Shown piece by piece: positions 51,408 through 60,150 of a DNA stretch of 64,000 nt. This DNA is from Pseudomonadota bacterium. Its GTDB lineage: Bacteria; Pseudomonadota; Alphaproteobacteria; Rhizobiales; Aestuariivirgaceae. The notes below the pieces were generated by a model that ran no database searches, had not been told where the DNA came from, and saw nothing but the letters and a program-made list of their open reading frames with translations. How positions within the stretch are numbered: position 1 is the stretch's first letter; each line of letters begins with the position of its first letter. A program made the translations under genes and the position numbers. The stretch covers positions 1 through 64,000 of the forward strand of contig CAUJIO010000009.1 in NCBI GenBank assembly GCA_963205315.1, given 5' to 3'.

Positions 51408-52120
51408 CCCGACGCCTGCGTCGAGACCAGCTTCCAGTTCGGATTTCGGGATGTGACGTCACGCTCGAATGTCCAGACGTCGGTCACCTCGCGGATTTCG
51501 CGAGAATCCCCATCAACCACGTCCCCGGCCTTTGATAGCGTCGCGGAAATCAGTTCGCTGATGAATTCAAGTGTCACGGCGGCCATGTTTCCGCTCAGAC
51601 TGGCCGACAATAGCTTGGCCGAGCTGATTCCGACAAACCGCTGATCGACGCGCTGGCCTGCCGCTTCGCGCTTGTCGATTGCCGCCGCGAATCCATCGAA
51701 GACGTCCTTCGACAAAAGATTCTTGAGCGCGGCCTTGTCACCCTTGGCATAGGCTTCGATGATCATCTCATAGGCAAGCTTGGCGCCTTCAACAAAGGAT
51801 CTGGGAACGAAACTCGAATCCCTGGCCATGATCTGGTCGAGGCCGTTGGCGAGCGCTGAACCCGGCTCCGCAAGTCCCGTCCAGGCTGGCGGCATGGCTT
51901 CCGTTTCCTGGGGTCGTGGAGTTTCGCTTTCCGCGGATGGCGGAAAACGCAAGACCTTGCCGGTCTTGGGCTGGTCCTGCTGGGAGTCGTCGGCCCGCCC
52001 GCCAATGGGATCAACCGGCGGCCGCTCGTTTCCGGTCCGCGTTCCCAGCACCGCGCGCAGACGCCAGAACACCACCAGTGCCACCGCTAGAAGTAGAATA
52101 TTCAATGGATCCAGTGACAT
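51404..52120 (-). CDS. Tim44/TimA-like domain membrane protein
   Basis: From ATG 52120 it has 238 residues. One N-terminal span (I-L-L-L-A-V-A-L-V-V-F-W) is followed by a low-complexity linker and a Tim44-like domain (about 105-235: S-F-V-E-G-A-K-L-A-Y-E-M-I). It resembles the alphaproteobacterial TimA that preceded the mitochondrial Tim44 import factor. In bacteria the role is not proven. It is the first gene of a coupled operon and is divergent from fxsA. Confidence 0.88.
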   Translation of the reverse strand: MSLDPLNILLLAVALVVFWRLRAVLGTRTGNERPPVDPIGGRADDSQQDQPKTGKVLRFPPSAESETPRPQETEAMPPAWTGLAEPGSALANGLDQIMARDSSFVPRSFVEGAKLAYEMIIEAYAKGDKAALKNLLSKDVFDGFAAAIDKREAAGQRVDQRFVGISSAKLLSASLSGNMAAVTLEFISELISATLSKAGDVVDGDSREIREVTDVWTFERDVTSRNPNWKLVSTQASG

Positions 52121-52242
52121 TTCATTTTCCAGTGAGCAATTTGACGACGCATCAGACCTTGGGGGTTGGCGCACCTCGGAACTGCGACCTATATATAGGC
52201 GAGGACCCGCAGGTCCAAGGCCAAAGGATAGCTGTTTCCATC

Positions 52243-52707
52243 ATGTTCCGATTTCTGTCGATCGTGTTCCTCGCCGGCACTTTGCTGGAAATTGCATCGA
52301 TCATCTGGGTCGGAAGCAAGCTCGGCGTATTGCCCACTTTGCTGTTGTTGATCGCGGGCGGAGTTGTCGGTGTGTCGCTTTTCCGATCGGCCGGCGCCAA
52401 TGCCGTTGCGGTTTTGCGGTCTTCCATTCAAGATCAGCGGATCATTGAGTCCCTCGCTGGCACGACAATGGTTAGGGTTCTTGCCGGGGTCCTGTTCATG
52501 GTTCCTGGATTTTTGAGCGATGTGGCCGGTCTGCTTTTGCTCGTGCTGCCCATGCACCGCTGGATTGGCGTGAAAACTCCCGTCAGGAACGGTGAGACCT
52601 CGGGGTTCCCTCGTCATCACCAGGAATTTGGACAGGTGATTGAAGGTGAAGCAGTGGAAATCACCTCTGAAATGACATTCCACCCGGCGAACGACCAAAA
52701 GTCCTAG
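52243..52707 (+). CDS. fxsA: FxsA family membrane protein
   Basis: The protein has 154 residues from ATG 52243. About four hydrophobic stretches and the pattern E-I-A-S-I-I-W-V-G, G-G-V-V-G-V-S-L-F-R and V-P-G-F-L-S-D-V match FxsA, a cytoplasmic membrane protein that in E. coli relieves phage T7 exclusion. The paired order fxsA-secB, divergent from Tim44, is typical of Rhizobiales. Confidence 0.9.
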   Translation: MFRFLSIVFLAGTLLEIASIIWVGSKLGVLPTLLLLIAGGVVGVSLFRSAGANAVAVLRSSIQDQRIIESLAGTTMVRVLAGVLFMVPGFLSDVAGLLLLVLPMHRWIGVKTPVRNGETSGFPRHHQEFGQVIEGEAVEITSEMTFHPANDQKS

Positions 52708-52775
52708 CAGTCCCGCCTTGCGGGGTGTGGGATGCCATGTTAGCCAAAGTGGGAATCGATCACGAGGGATCTGAC

Positions 52776-53333
52776 ATGCCAAAATCGCCAAAAACGACAG
52801 CCAAGGCCGAAGAAAACGCCGGCAATGGAACGACAGCCGCCGCCAGCGCAAGTGCTGCGTCAACGGTTCAGGCGGCAGCAACTGCCGCCAATCCTCAGGT
52901 AGCGCCGTCGTTGCGTATCCTGGGACAATATCTCAAGGATTTGAGCTTTGAGAATCCAAATGCCCCGCAAACGCTTGCGCCCCAGCAAGCGCAGCCGGAT
53001 ATTAACATCTCGGTTAATGTCAATGCCCGCAATCTTGCGCCGACGGATTTCGAAGTCGAACTGCACCTTGATGCCAAGGCCACCTTGCAGGACAAGGTCG
53101 TCTTCGCGGCCGAACTGGTTTATGCGGGGACGTTCCGGCTCGAGAACTTCCCAGCTCAAATGATGCACCCTGCCGTGCTCATCGAATGTCCGCGCATTCT
53201 CTTCCCCTTCGCGCGGCAAATTCTCGCCGAAGCGACCCGCAATGGCGGTTTTCCGCCGCTAATGCTTGATCCAATCGATTTTGCGGCGATGTATCAGAAG
53301 CGCTTGCAGCAGCAGACAGCTGGCAAGGCCTAA
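52776..53333 (+). CDS. secB: Protein-export chaperone SecB
   Basis: From ATG 52776 it has 185 residues: a low-complexity Ala/Thr-rich leader (1-45) and the SecB fold with Y-L-K-D-L-S-F-E-N-P, I-N-I-S-V-N-V-N-A and I-E-C-P-R-I-L-F-P-F-A. It keeps preproteins unfolded and hands them to SecA. The leader is longer than in E. coli SecB (155 aa), a common alphaproteobacterial trait. Its stop is one base from the dnaQ stop. Confidence 0.95.
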   Translation: MPKSPKTTAKAEENAGNGTTAAASASAASTVQAAATAANPQVAPSLRILGQYLKDLSFENPNAPQTLAPQQAQPDINISVNVNARNLAPTDFEVELHLDAKATLQDKVVFAAELVYAGTFRLENFPAQMMHPAVLIECPRILFPFARQILAEATRNGGFPPLMLDPIDFAAMYQKRLQQQTAGKA

Positions 53334-53334
53334 T

Positions 53335-54030
53335 CTATAGCCCTGCCTTCAGCCACAAAGCGTTTTCCCCGAGGCCCTGCACAAAAAGTGCGTGGGCCTC
53401 TTTTTCTTGCAGTGTGAGGCGGCCTGGCAACGGCAACGGTCTTTGGCCAACACGCGAAGTTGCGATCTCTGAGCGCGCAGCCGGCCGGCCGGCCGATGTC
53501 ACAAGGTTGAGCGCAGTTTGGCGGCCTCCAATGAGTTCAAGATAGACCTCTGCAAGGAGTTCGGAATCGAGAAGGGCGCCGTGCTTTGTCCTCTTGCTGT
53601 TGTCGATCCCGTAACGCCTGCACAGGGCATCTAGGCTGTTGGACGCTCCCGGATGTTTCTGACGTGCCAAGTGCAGTGTATCGACGATCCGCTCTGCCGG
53701 GATTGCGCTGCGTTTCTCGAAGGCCAGTTCGGCATTGATGAACGCCATATCGAAGCTGGCGTTGTGAATGATCAGAACCGAGTCTGCGATAAACTCGAGA
53801 AAGTCGTCGGCGATTTTCGCGAATACGGGTTTATCGGCAAGGAAAGCAGAGGATAGCCCATGAACGGCCTCGGCTTCGGCCGGCATATTACGTTCAGGAT
53901 TGATGTAAACGTGGAATGTTCGACCTGTCGGAAGGTGATTGAGGAGTTCCACCGCACCGATTTCAACGATCCGGTCGCCAGTTGCAGGGTCGAGGCCTGT
54001 AGTTTCGGTATCAAGGATAATTTCACGCAT
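53335..54030 (-). CDS. dnaQ: DNA polymerase III epsilon subunit (3'-5' proofreading exonuclease)
   Basis: The 231-residue DEDDh exonuclease has ExoI I-L-D-T-E-T-T-G-L-D-P, ExoII H-N-A-S-F-D-M-A-F-I and ExoIII H-G-A-L-L-D-S-E-L-L. The C-terminal tail binds the alpha subunit. It is the last gene of the leftward ppsR-maf-aroE-coaE-dnaQ operon, five bases after coaE. Confidence 0.96.
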   Translation of the reverse strand: MREIILDTETTGLDPATGDRIVEIGAVELLNHLPTGRTFHVYINPERNMPAEAEAVHGLSSAFLADKPVFAKIADDFLEFIADSVLIIHNASFDMAFINAELAFEKRSAIPAERIVDTLHLARQKHPGASNSLDALCRRYGIDNSKRTKHGALLDSELLAEVYLELIGGRQTALNLVTSAGRPAARSEIATSRVGQRPLPLPGRLTLQEKEAHALFVQGLGENALWLKAGL

Positions 54031-54035
54031 GCTTT

Positions 54036-54635
54036 TCAGGATCCTGACGGTCGAGACAACTGCAACAATATATCATCAACTTGGCGCTGGCTGTCGGCAA
54101 TACTGATGGAAGTATCGATCACATAATCTGCCCGGGCTCGTTTTTCAGCATCCGCCATCTGTCTTGATAGGATGAAGTCCAGCTTTTCAGGTGTCATCCC
54201 CGGCCGCTGAAGAGCGCGTTCCCGTTGAATTTCGGCAGTGGTGGAAACCACGGCAATTCTGTCCACCTCTTGTTCCCGCGCCGTTTCAAATAGCAGCGGA
54301 ATATCCAGAACGGCGACTGTGGCCCCTGTCCTTTGCGCGTTGGCAAGAAAGATCTTCTGCCTGTCACGCACCATCGGATGCACGATGGCTTCAATCTTCT
54401 TCAACAGATCCGGTTGCTCACGCACAGCTTGCGAAAGCCGGTTGCGGTCGACGGCTCCGTCGATGACTGCGGAGGGAACAAGTTCCATGAGCGCTGGAAC
54501 AGCTGCGCCTTCCTTCGCATAGAGTTCGTGCACCACCTGATCGCTGTCGAATACAGGAACACCGCGTGCAGCAAACTGTTTCGCGGTTGCGGATTTCCCC
54601 ATGGCAATCGAACCCGTCAGGCCGATCACGATCAT
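54036..54635 (-). CDS. coaE: Dephospho-CoA kinase
   Basis: The 199-residue P-loop kinase has G-L-T-G-S-I-A-M-G-K-S and D-S-D-Q-V-V-H-E-L, with H-P-x-V-R in the lid region. It makes coenzyme A from dephospho-CoA. Its start overlaps aroE by four bases. Confidence 0.95.
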   Translation of the reverse strand: MIVIGLTGSIAMGKSATAKQFAARGVPVFDSDQVVHELYAKEGAAVPALMELVPSAVIDGAVDRNRLSQAVREQPDLLKKIEAIVHPMVRDRQKIFLANAQRTGATVAVLDIPLLFETAREQEVDRIAVVSTTAEIQRERALQRPGMTPEKLDFILSRQMADAEKRARADYVIDTSISIADSQRQVDDILLQLSRPSGS

Positions 54636-55471
54636 GTCTTATATCCGGGGTCGATGTCGCGCGCGATGAGATCGTGAAGCTCGATTGTAACGGCCGGTCT
54701 TACGCCAAACCAGAGTTCGAATCCGCGAACCGCCTGGTGCAACAACATGCCGAGACCTTCGACGACCGGATTGCCCCTTGCGGCGGCGGCGGCCAGCAAT
54801 TTCGTGCGCAGTGGGACATAGACGATATCGGTTACAACGGCCTTCGGTGCAAGCATCGTCAGATCGATCTGCAGATCTTCCTGGCCTTTCATGCCGAGGG
54901 ACGTGGTGTTCACGAGCAGCTCACACTCGGAAAGTTGATCATTGCGCTTTGTCCATTCCAGGGGTTTCACCCTGTTGCCGAAGCGTTTGCGCAGGTTCTC
55001 CGCCTTGTCGATTGAACGATTGGCGACGACCACCTCACCTGCTCCATTCAGAAGCAAGGCGTTGGTGATCGCGACCGCTGCACCTCCGGCGCCGAGAACA
55101 ATTACGCGGCTATTGCGGATCCCAAGCGCGGGCGCGCCGGCACGCAAGCTATTGATGAAACCTTCGCCATCGGTGTTGGTACCCAGCACTTTCCCGTCTT
55201 TGACGAAGACCGTGTTGACAGCGCCAAGGCGCTCTGTCGGTTCGTCTGCGGGTGTCACGAGTCGAAAGGCCTGTTCCTTGTGTGGAAGCGTGACGTTACA
55301 CCCCGCAAAGCCATTGTCGGCGAGACTGTGCAGAAATGCCGGGAGTTTCTCAGGTTCGACCGGAATACGCTCATAACTGCCTTCGATACCGAATTTCTTC
55401 AACCAGTAGCCATGAATCAGCGGTGAGCGCGAATGGCTGATTGGCCATCCGATGACACAAGACTTGATCAT
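54632..55471 (-). CDS. aroE: Shikimate dehydrogenase (NADP)
   Basis: The 279-residue enzyme has S-H-S-R-S-P-L-I-H-G, the catalytic Lys in T-L-P-H-K-E and Asp in N-T-D-G-E-G-F, and nucleotide motif G-A-G-G-A-A-V-A. It reduces 3-dehydroshikimate in aromatic amino acid synthesis. It overlaps maf by four bases. Confidence 0.95.
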   Translation of the reverse strand: MIKSCVIGWPISHSRSPLIHGYWLKKFGIEGSYERIPVEPEKLPAFLHSLADNGFAGCNVTLPHKEQAFRLVTPADEPTERLGAVNTVFVKDGKVLGTNTDGEGFINSLRAGAPALGIRNSRVIVLGAGGAAVAITNALLLNGAGEVVVANRSIDKAENLRKRFGNRVKPLEWTKRNDQLSECELLVNTTSLGMKGQEDLQIDLTMLAPKAVVTDIVYVPLRTKLLAAAAARGNPVVEGLGMLLHQAVRGFELWFGVRPAVTIELHDLIARDIDPGYKT

Positions 55472-56052
55472 GTCCGAAGGTCTCCCGTCCCACGGAGGAA
55501 CTGCATGAGTGGAAGCAAAGGCAATCCGAGAATGGTAAAGTAATCGCCGTCGATGCTTTCGAAGAGCTGAGACCCCTGACCTTCGATCTGGTACGCCCCC
55601 ACTGATGATAACAGGTTGTTGCCGTTTTGCTCCAGATACTCTTCGAGGAAAGCTGCGCTGAATCCTCTGACGGTCAATCTTGCGGCGCTGCTGTGGGTCC
55701 AGACTGGTTCACAATCACGAACACAGACCACAGTCGAGATGAGCTCATGCGTGTGGCCTCTGAGTTGAAGAAGTTGCCGGCGGGCAGCCTCAAGGTCGAC
55801 AGGCTTGGAGTAGATCCGGCCCTCGAAGGCGAGGACCTGATCGGCGCCGATCACGATATTTCCGGGATTCTGGCGTGACACATCGATGGCTTTCGCTTCG
55901 GCGAGGTTCCGAGATGCCTCGGCGGGCGTCCATTCGGGGTGTGTGGCCAGGAGAGCTCCTTCATCGACAGCGGGAGAGGCCGCAGTGAACGAGAGTCCAG
56001 CGTTGGTGAGCATCGATTTGCGGGTTGGACTGCTGGAAGCAAGAATGATCAC
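55468..56052 (-). CDS. Maf-like nucleoside triphosphate pyrophosphatase
   Basis: Starting at GTG 56052 it has 194 residues and begins (V/M)-I-I-L-A-S-S-S-P-T-R, exactly as Maf proteins do, with GTG one base after the ppsR stop and AGGA nearby; a TTG at 56082 would overlap ppsR by 29 bases. E-A-K-A-I-D and I-G-A-D-Q-V-L are family motifs. Maf proteins hydrolyse non-canonical or pyrimidine NTPs to limit mutation or delay division. Confidence 0.9.
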   Translation of the reverse strand: MIILASSSPTRKSMLTNAGLSFTAASPAVDEGALLATHPEWTPAEASRNLAEAKAIDVSRQNPGNIVIGADQVLAFEGRIYSKPVDLEAARRQLLQLRGHTHELISTVVCVRDCEPVWTHSSAARLTVRGFSAAFLEEYLEQNGNNLLSSVGAYQIEGQGSQLFESIDGDYFTILGLPLLPLMQFLRGTGDLRT

Positions 56053-56053
56053 G

Positions 56054-56890
56054 TCATTTGTCCTGTCGGCGGCTTTCGGCAAGGAGATTGAGGATGGATG
56101 CCGCTGTTTCCTCGACCGATCGGCGAGTGACGTCGATCATCTGCCAATCGTTTTCCGAACAGAGATTCTTCATGAGCATGAGCTCGTCAGTAATCAGTCT
56201 GGGATCGATATAGTCAGTTGATCGCGTCTCTTTGAGGGAGAGAAGGCGGTGACGGCGGATCTGGGCGATGCGTTCTGCTGTTGCAAACAATCCAACGATC
56301 AAGGGGCCCTTGAGACCGTTAAGTTTCGCCGGCGCCGGTACGCCCGGAACAATGGGAATATTTGCGGTTCGAACACCTCGTTGCGCGAGATAGATCGAGG
56401 TTGGGGTTTTTGACGTGCGGCTTATGCCAAGAATGATGACATCGGACTTTTCGATGTCTTCGACGCTCTGACCATCGTCATGGGCCATAGTGAAGTTGAG
56501 TGCGTCAATGCGCCGAAAATAGTCGGAGTTCAACGCGTGCTGACCAGCGACCTGCGGCGTCGATTGGGTGTTGAGATATTGCGCGAGGATGGCGATGATC
56601 GGGTCAAGGATCGAGACGCAGGGTACGCCGAGTGTCTCGCAGTATTCTTCGAGATGCCGTCGGATGTCGGGATTTACGAGGGTGAAAAGAACGATGCCCG
56701 GTTGCTGTTCAATTTCGCGGAGTGCCCGATTCAGTTGGGAAGGTGTTCGGACCAGCGCATAGATGTGCGCGACTGGCCGGAAATCGGAATATTGCGCTGC
56801 GGCAGCTTTTGCTACTGTATTGAGGGTTTCACCGGTCGCGTCGGAAACCAGATGGAGATGGTAGAAGCGCTGTGAACCGGACTGGGTCAT
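56054..56890 (-). CDS. ppsR: PPDK regulatory kinase/pyrophosphorylase (DUF299)
   Basis: The 278-residue protein has H-L-V-S-D-A-T-G-E-T and the P-loop-like G-I-S-R-T-S-K-T-P-T-S. DUF299 proteins phosphorylate and reactivate pyruvate phosphate dikinase or PEP synthase. The homologue flanks the origin beside hemE in Rickettsia and Caulobacter. It begins 324 bases left of hemE and is transcribed away from it, leading the operon with maf, aroE, coaE and dnaQ. Confidence 0.93.
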   Translation of the reverse strand: MTQSGSQRFYHLHLVSDATGETLNTVAKAAAAQYSDFRPVAHIYALVRTPSQLNRALREIEQQPGIVLFTLVNPDIRRHLEEYCETLGVPCVSILDPIIAILAQYLNTQSTPQVAGQHALNSDYFRRIDALNFTMAHDDGQSVEDIEKSDVIILGISRTSKTPTSIYLAQRGVRTANIPIVPGVPAPAKLNGLKGPLIVGLFATAERIAQIRRHRLLSLKETRSTDYIDPRLITDELMLMKNLCSENDWQMIDVTRRSVEETAASILNLLAESRRQDK

Positions 56891-57065
56891 GGTGTTGATA
56901 GAATGTGGATAGTTCCATGAGCGGAAGAGGAACCGAAAAATCTGGGCGACATGTCAGTTGGGTATTCCACAGCTTTGGGTCTGCAGCAATGAATGTCTTC
57001 CTGCTGGGGACAAGGGCGACAATGAGGCTCCGTCGGGCGGAGTTGTTCGGATTGGCTGATAGCTA

Positions 57066-57080
57066 TTAACGTTTTGTTAA
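57066..57080. promoter_or_regulatory. CtrA-type box 1 (TTAA-N7-TTAA)
   Basis: TTAACGTTTTGTTAA has both TTAA half-sites of the CtrA binding consensus with exact 7-base spacing. It lies in the ppsR-hemE gap. CtrA bound at such sites represses initiation in Caulobacter. Confidence 0.7.
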
Positions 57081-57086
57081 TAGGTC

Positions 57087-57101
57087 TTAATTTTGGGTTA
57101 A
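57087..57101. promoter_or_regulatory. CtrA-type box 2 (TTAA-N7-TTAA)
   Basis: TTAATTTTGGGTTAA is a second full site, starting 21 bases after box 1, i.e. two helical turns, so both would face the same side of DNA. A further TTAA half-site lies at 57118-57121. Confidence 0.7.
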
Positions 57102-57214
57102 TGCCTTGCAGCGGTCTTTAAGAAATAAATGTTGGACTTGACCTGTGGATTGAGACCGGATTGGGATGTATGCCGCTTCCAGTCCTGCAAACAACAGTTA
57201 CAAGAAGAGATAGA

Positions 57215-58261
57215 ATGATAGATTCTAGGAAGGGTGGGAAACCCTTGGGCGGTGCGTTGCTGGATGTTCTTCTGAAGAGAACTCCCGATCGGCGGCCAAT
57301 GTGGTTCATGCGTCAGGCCGGCCGGTATCTTCCTGAATACCGGGCTGTCCGGCAGCGGGCAGGGTCCTTTGTGGATCTCTGCTATAATCCTGAACTGGCT
57401 TCGGAAGTAACGATCCAGCCTCTACGTCGATACGATCTTGACGCTGCGATATTGTTTGCGGATATCCTGGTGGTCCCTCACGCCATGGGTCTTCCTTTGA
57501 AGTTTGAGGAGGGAGAGGGCCCGGTTCTGGGAACCGTGAGGAGCCTGGATGATCTGAATGCGCTTCGGCCTCTGGTCGGTTCGTACGAGGTCAGGCAGGT
57601 TTGTGAGACTGTAAGGTTGACGAGGAGTAGCCTCGCTCATGACAAGGCTTTGATTGGTTTCTGTGGTGGGCCATGGACTGTGGCGAGTTACATGGTTGCG
57701 GGTGGAAGCTCTGACAGGGTGGATGCGAAGCTCGCTGCCTTCCGGCGGGACCCGTGGTTTGTGGCGTTGATTGATCGCTTGGTTGTGGAATCCATAGAAT
57801 ATCTGGTCGCGCAAGCAGAAGCAGGCGCGCAGGCCGTGCAGATCTTTGATTCCTGGGCGGGTGATCTTATCGGAGACCAGTTGCAGGAATTTGTGCTTGA
57901 TCCAATCTCGCGGATCGTTGCCGGTGTTCAGGCCCGGGTTCCGGGGTTGCCCGTCATTGTGTTTGCGCGGGGTATCGGATCCCATCAGATCAAGGCCGCG
58001 GCTCTTCCGGGCGTCAACGCGATTGGCGTGGAGACGGAGCTTGGGTTGGACGAGATTGATGTGAACGTTGCACTTCAGGGAAATCTTGATCCGGTCGCCC
58101 TTTTGGCTGGTGAGGACGTTGCCAGGCGTGAAGCGCTGATGGTCTGTGCCAAGATTCCGAAGGAACGGCACATCTTTAATCTGGGCCACGGCATCCGTTT
58201 GGGTACGGACCCGGCGGTGGTGGGTGCAGTTGTGGATGCTGTGCGGCGGAGTGAAGCCTAG
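57215..58261 (+). CDS. hemE: Uroporphyrinogen decarboxylase
   Basis: From ATG 57215 it has 348 residues. It has W-F-M-R-Q-A-G-R-Y-L-P-E-Y, the Asp in F-A-D-I-L-V-V-P and G-F-C-G-G-P-W-T. It converts uroporphyrinogen III to coproporphyrinogen III. It is the first rightward gene beyond the candidate origin. Upstream in-frame starts exist (57161), but the shorter one matches relatives. Confidence 0.96.
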   Translation: MIDSRKGGKPLGGALLDVLLKRTPDRRPMWFMRQAGRYLPEYRAVRQRAGSFVDLCYNPELASEVTIQPLRRYDLDAAILFADILVVPHAMGLPLKFEEGEGPVLGTVRSLDDLNALRPLVGSYEVRQVCETVRLTRSSLAHDKALIGFCGGPWTVASYMVAGGSSDRVDAKLAAFRRDPWFVALIDRLVVESIEYLVAQAEAGAQAVQIFDSWAGDLIGDQLQEFVLDPISRIVAGVQARVPGLPVIVFARGIGSHQIKAAALPGVNAIGVETELGLDEIDVNVALQGNLDPVALLAGEDVARREALMVCAKIPKERHIFNLGHGIRLGTDPAVVGAVVDAVRRSEA

Positions 58262-58691
58262 CGTGTATCTCTGGCTGAAGGTCATTCATATCTTGGCGGT
58301 TATCTCGTGGATGGCCGGACTGTTCTATCTGCCGCGTCTCTTCGTGTATCACGTGGAGAAGGGGTCTAGTGTTGCATTGAGCGCGACGTTCGAGGTGATG
58401 GAACGCCGTTTGCTGAAGGCGATCATGCGGCCTGCCGGTTTGGTCTCAGTATTGAGCGGGTTGGCGCTTATCTGGTCTGGCGCCTGGTATGGACCGGTTC
58501 CGGTTTGGCTTTGGCTGAAGCTTGTGCTGGTTGCGGCGATGCTGGCTTTTCATGGCCGGTTGGAGTTCCATGCCGGGCGGTTCCGGGACGGGAGCGAATC
58601 TCATAGTGGACGGTATTTCAGAATCCTGAATGAGGTGCCGACGTTGCTGTTGATCGGTATCGTCATTTTGGTGGTCGTGAAACCGCTTTGA
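58251..58691 (+). CDS. hemJ: Protoporphyrinogen IX oxidase HemJ
   Basis: The protein has 146 residues from GTG 58251, which overlaps hemE by 11 bases; GTG 58263 would give 142. It has about four spans and the HemJ pattern L-K-V-I-H-I-L-A-V-I-S-W-M-A-G-L-F-Y-L-P-R-L-F-V-Y-H given here only in parts, including the key His. HemJ oxidises protoporphyrinogen at the inner membrane and binds heme. It is coupled to hemE. Confidence 0.92.
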   Translation: MKPSVYLWLKVIHILAVISWMAGLFYLPRLFVYHVEKGSSVALSATFEVMERRLLKAIMRPAGLVSVLSGLALIWSGAWYGPVPVWLWLKLVLVAAMLAFHGRLEFHAGRFRDGSESHSGRYFRILNEVPTLLLIGIVILVVVKPL

Positions 58692-58819
58692 GTTTGTTGT
58701 TGGCGTCAATGGCCCAAAAGGCTATACTGAGATTGCATCGCAGCCGATTTGTGTTGTTGCGATCCCGCCATTCCTGTTCCCGCCGCGTGCCGGAACTTCC
58801 CCATTTGTGACAAGAGACA

Positions 58820-60103
58820 ATGACTGCCATATCTGAGCTGAAAGAAATCAAGCTTCAGGATTTGAAGCTGAAGACCCCGTCTGAACTGGTCTCGCTCGCT
58901 GAAGAGCTTGAGGTCGAGAATGCAAGCGCATTGCGCAAGCAGGAATTACTGTTCGCGATCCTTAAGAACCTTGCCAACCGTGATGTCGAGATCATCGGCG
59001 AGGGTGTGGTTGAGGTATTGCTGGATGGATTCGGCTTTCTTCGTTCACCGGATGCGAATTACCTGGCTGGACCTGACGACATTTACATCAGTCCCAGTCA
59101 GATCCGGAAATTTACCCTGAGAACGGGTGATACCGTTGAGGGTCAGATCAGGAGTCCCAAGGATGGTGAACGGTATTTTGCGCTGGTAAAGGTTAACCGG
59201 ATCAATTTTGAGGACCCGGAAAAAACCCGTCACAAGGTACATTTCGATAATCTGACGCCGCTTTATCCTGACGAGCGGTTGGAGATGGAGACAAACGATC
59301 CGACCAAGAAGGATTATTCGTCGCGGGTCATCGACATCGTTTCCCCGTTGGGCAAGGGTCAGCGCGGGCTCATCGTGGCGCCACCGCGAACGGGTAAGAC
59401 GGTCCTGCTTCAGAACATTGCGCACGCCGTCAGTGTCAATCATCCGGAATGTTATTTGATTGTGCTGCTGATCGACGAGCGTCCTGAAGAAGTCACGGAT
59501 ATGCAGCGATCGGTGAAGGGCGAGGTCATCAGCTCAACTTTCGACGAGCCGGCATCGCGCCACGTACAGGTCGCCGAGATGGTGATCGAGAAGGCCAAGC
59601 GTTTGGTCGAACACGGGCGGGATGTTGTCATTCTGTTGGATTCGATTACCCGGCTTGGCCGTGCCTATAACACGGTCGTGCCGTCTTCGGGCAAGGTGCT
59701 GACCGGTGGTGTGGATGCAAACGCCCTGCAGCGCCCGAAGCGCTTTTTTGGTGCGGCACGGAATATCGAGGAAGGCGGCTCGCTTACCATCATTGCGACG
59801 GCTCTTATCGATACTGGTAGCCGCATGGACGAAGTCATTTTCGAAGAATTCAAGGGTACGGGCAACTCTGAAATCATTCTCGACCGGAAGGTTGCCGACA
59901 AGCGCGTGTTCCCGGCGATTGACATCCTCCGCTCCGGGACGCGCAAGGAAGAATTGCTGGTCAAGCCTGATGTGTTGAAGAAGACGTACGTCTTGCGGCG
60001 AATTCTCAATCCAATGGGTACTGTGGACGCCATTGAGTTCCTTCTCGACAAGTTGCGGCAGACCAAGACAAACAGCGATTTCTTTGATTCCATGAACGCC
60101 TAG
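58820..60103 (+). CDS. rho: Transcription termination factor Rho
   Basis: The 427-residue hexameric RNA helicase has the N-terminal helical and cold-shock RNA-binding domains (D-G-F-G-F-L-R-S), Walker A P-P-R-T-G-K-T and the Q-loop/R-loop region R-L-G-R-A-Y-N-T. It is in the conserved alphaproteobacterial order hemE-hemJ-rho-mnmE. Confidence 0.97.
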   Translation: MTAISELKEIKLQDLKLKTPSELVSLAEELEVENASALRKQELLFAILKNLANRDVEIIGEGVVEVLLDGFGFLRSPDANYLAGPDDIYISPSQIRKFTLRTGDTVEGQIRSPKDGERYFALVKVNRINFEDPEKTRHKVHFDNLTPLYPDERLEMETNDPTKKDYSSRVIDIVSPLGKGQRGLIVAPPRTGKTVLLQNIAHAVSVNHPECYLIVLLIDERPEEVTDMQRSVKGEVISSTFDEPASRHVQVAEMVIEKAKRLVEHGRDVVILLDSITRLGRAYNTVVPSSGKVLTGGVDANALQRPKRFFGAARNIEEGGSLTIIATALIDTGSRMDEVIFEEFKGTGNSEIILDRKVADKRVFPAIDILRSGTRKEELLVKPDVLKKTYVLRRILNPMGTVDAIEFLLDKLRQTKTNSDFFDSMNA

Positions 60104-60150
60104 GTGTTCTGCCAGCTGCTGTTCGGACTTCATTCCGATTCGGTTCCGAT

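Larger units (their letters stand above)
56891..57214. other. Candidate chromosomal replication origin (oriC) between ppsR and hemE
   Basis: This is the only long gap (324 bases) in the right half of the window. The flanks, a DUF299 gene and hemE in divergent orientation, match the origin of Caulobacter and Rickettsia. It has degenerate DnaA-box-like nonamers (CTATCCACA on the minus strand at 56904-56912, TATTCCACA at 56963-56971, CAATCCACA on the minus strand at 57144-57152), two CtrA-type boxes and an AT-rich patch at about 57117-57131. Two parS sites lie 4.4-6.4 kb to the right. No perfect TTATCCACA was seen, so the case rests on synteny and the CtrA boxes. Confidence 0.7.

Noticed and set aside
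56963-56971. Strong DnaA box
   Set aside because: The TATTCCACA here and the two other nonamers each differ from TTATCCACA; they are listed only as degenerate matches.
58345-58360. A third parS-like sequence inside hemJ
   Set aside because: TGTATCACGTGGAGAA has four mismatches to the consensus, including arm positions.
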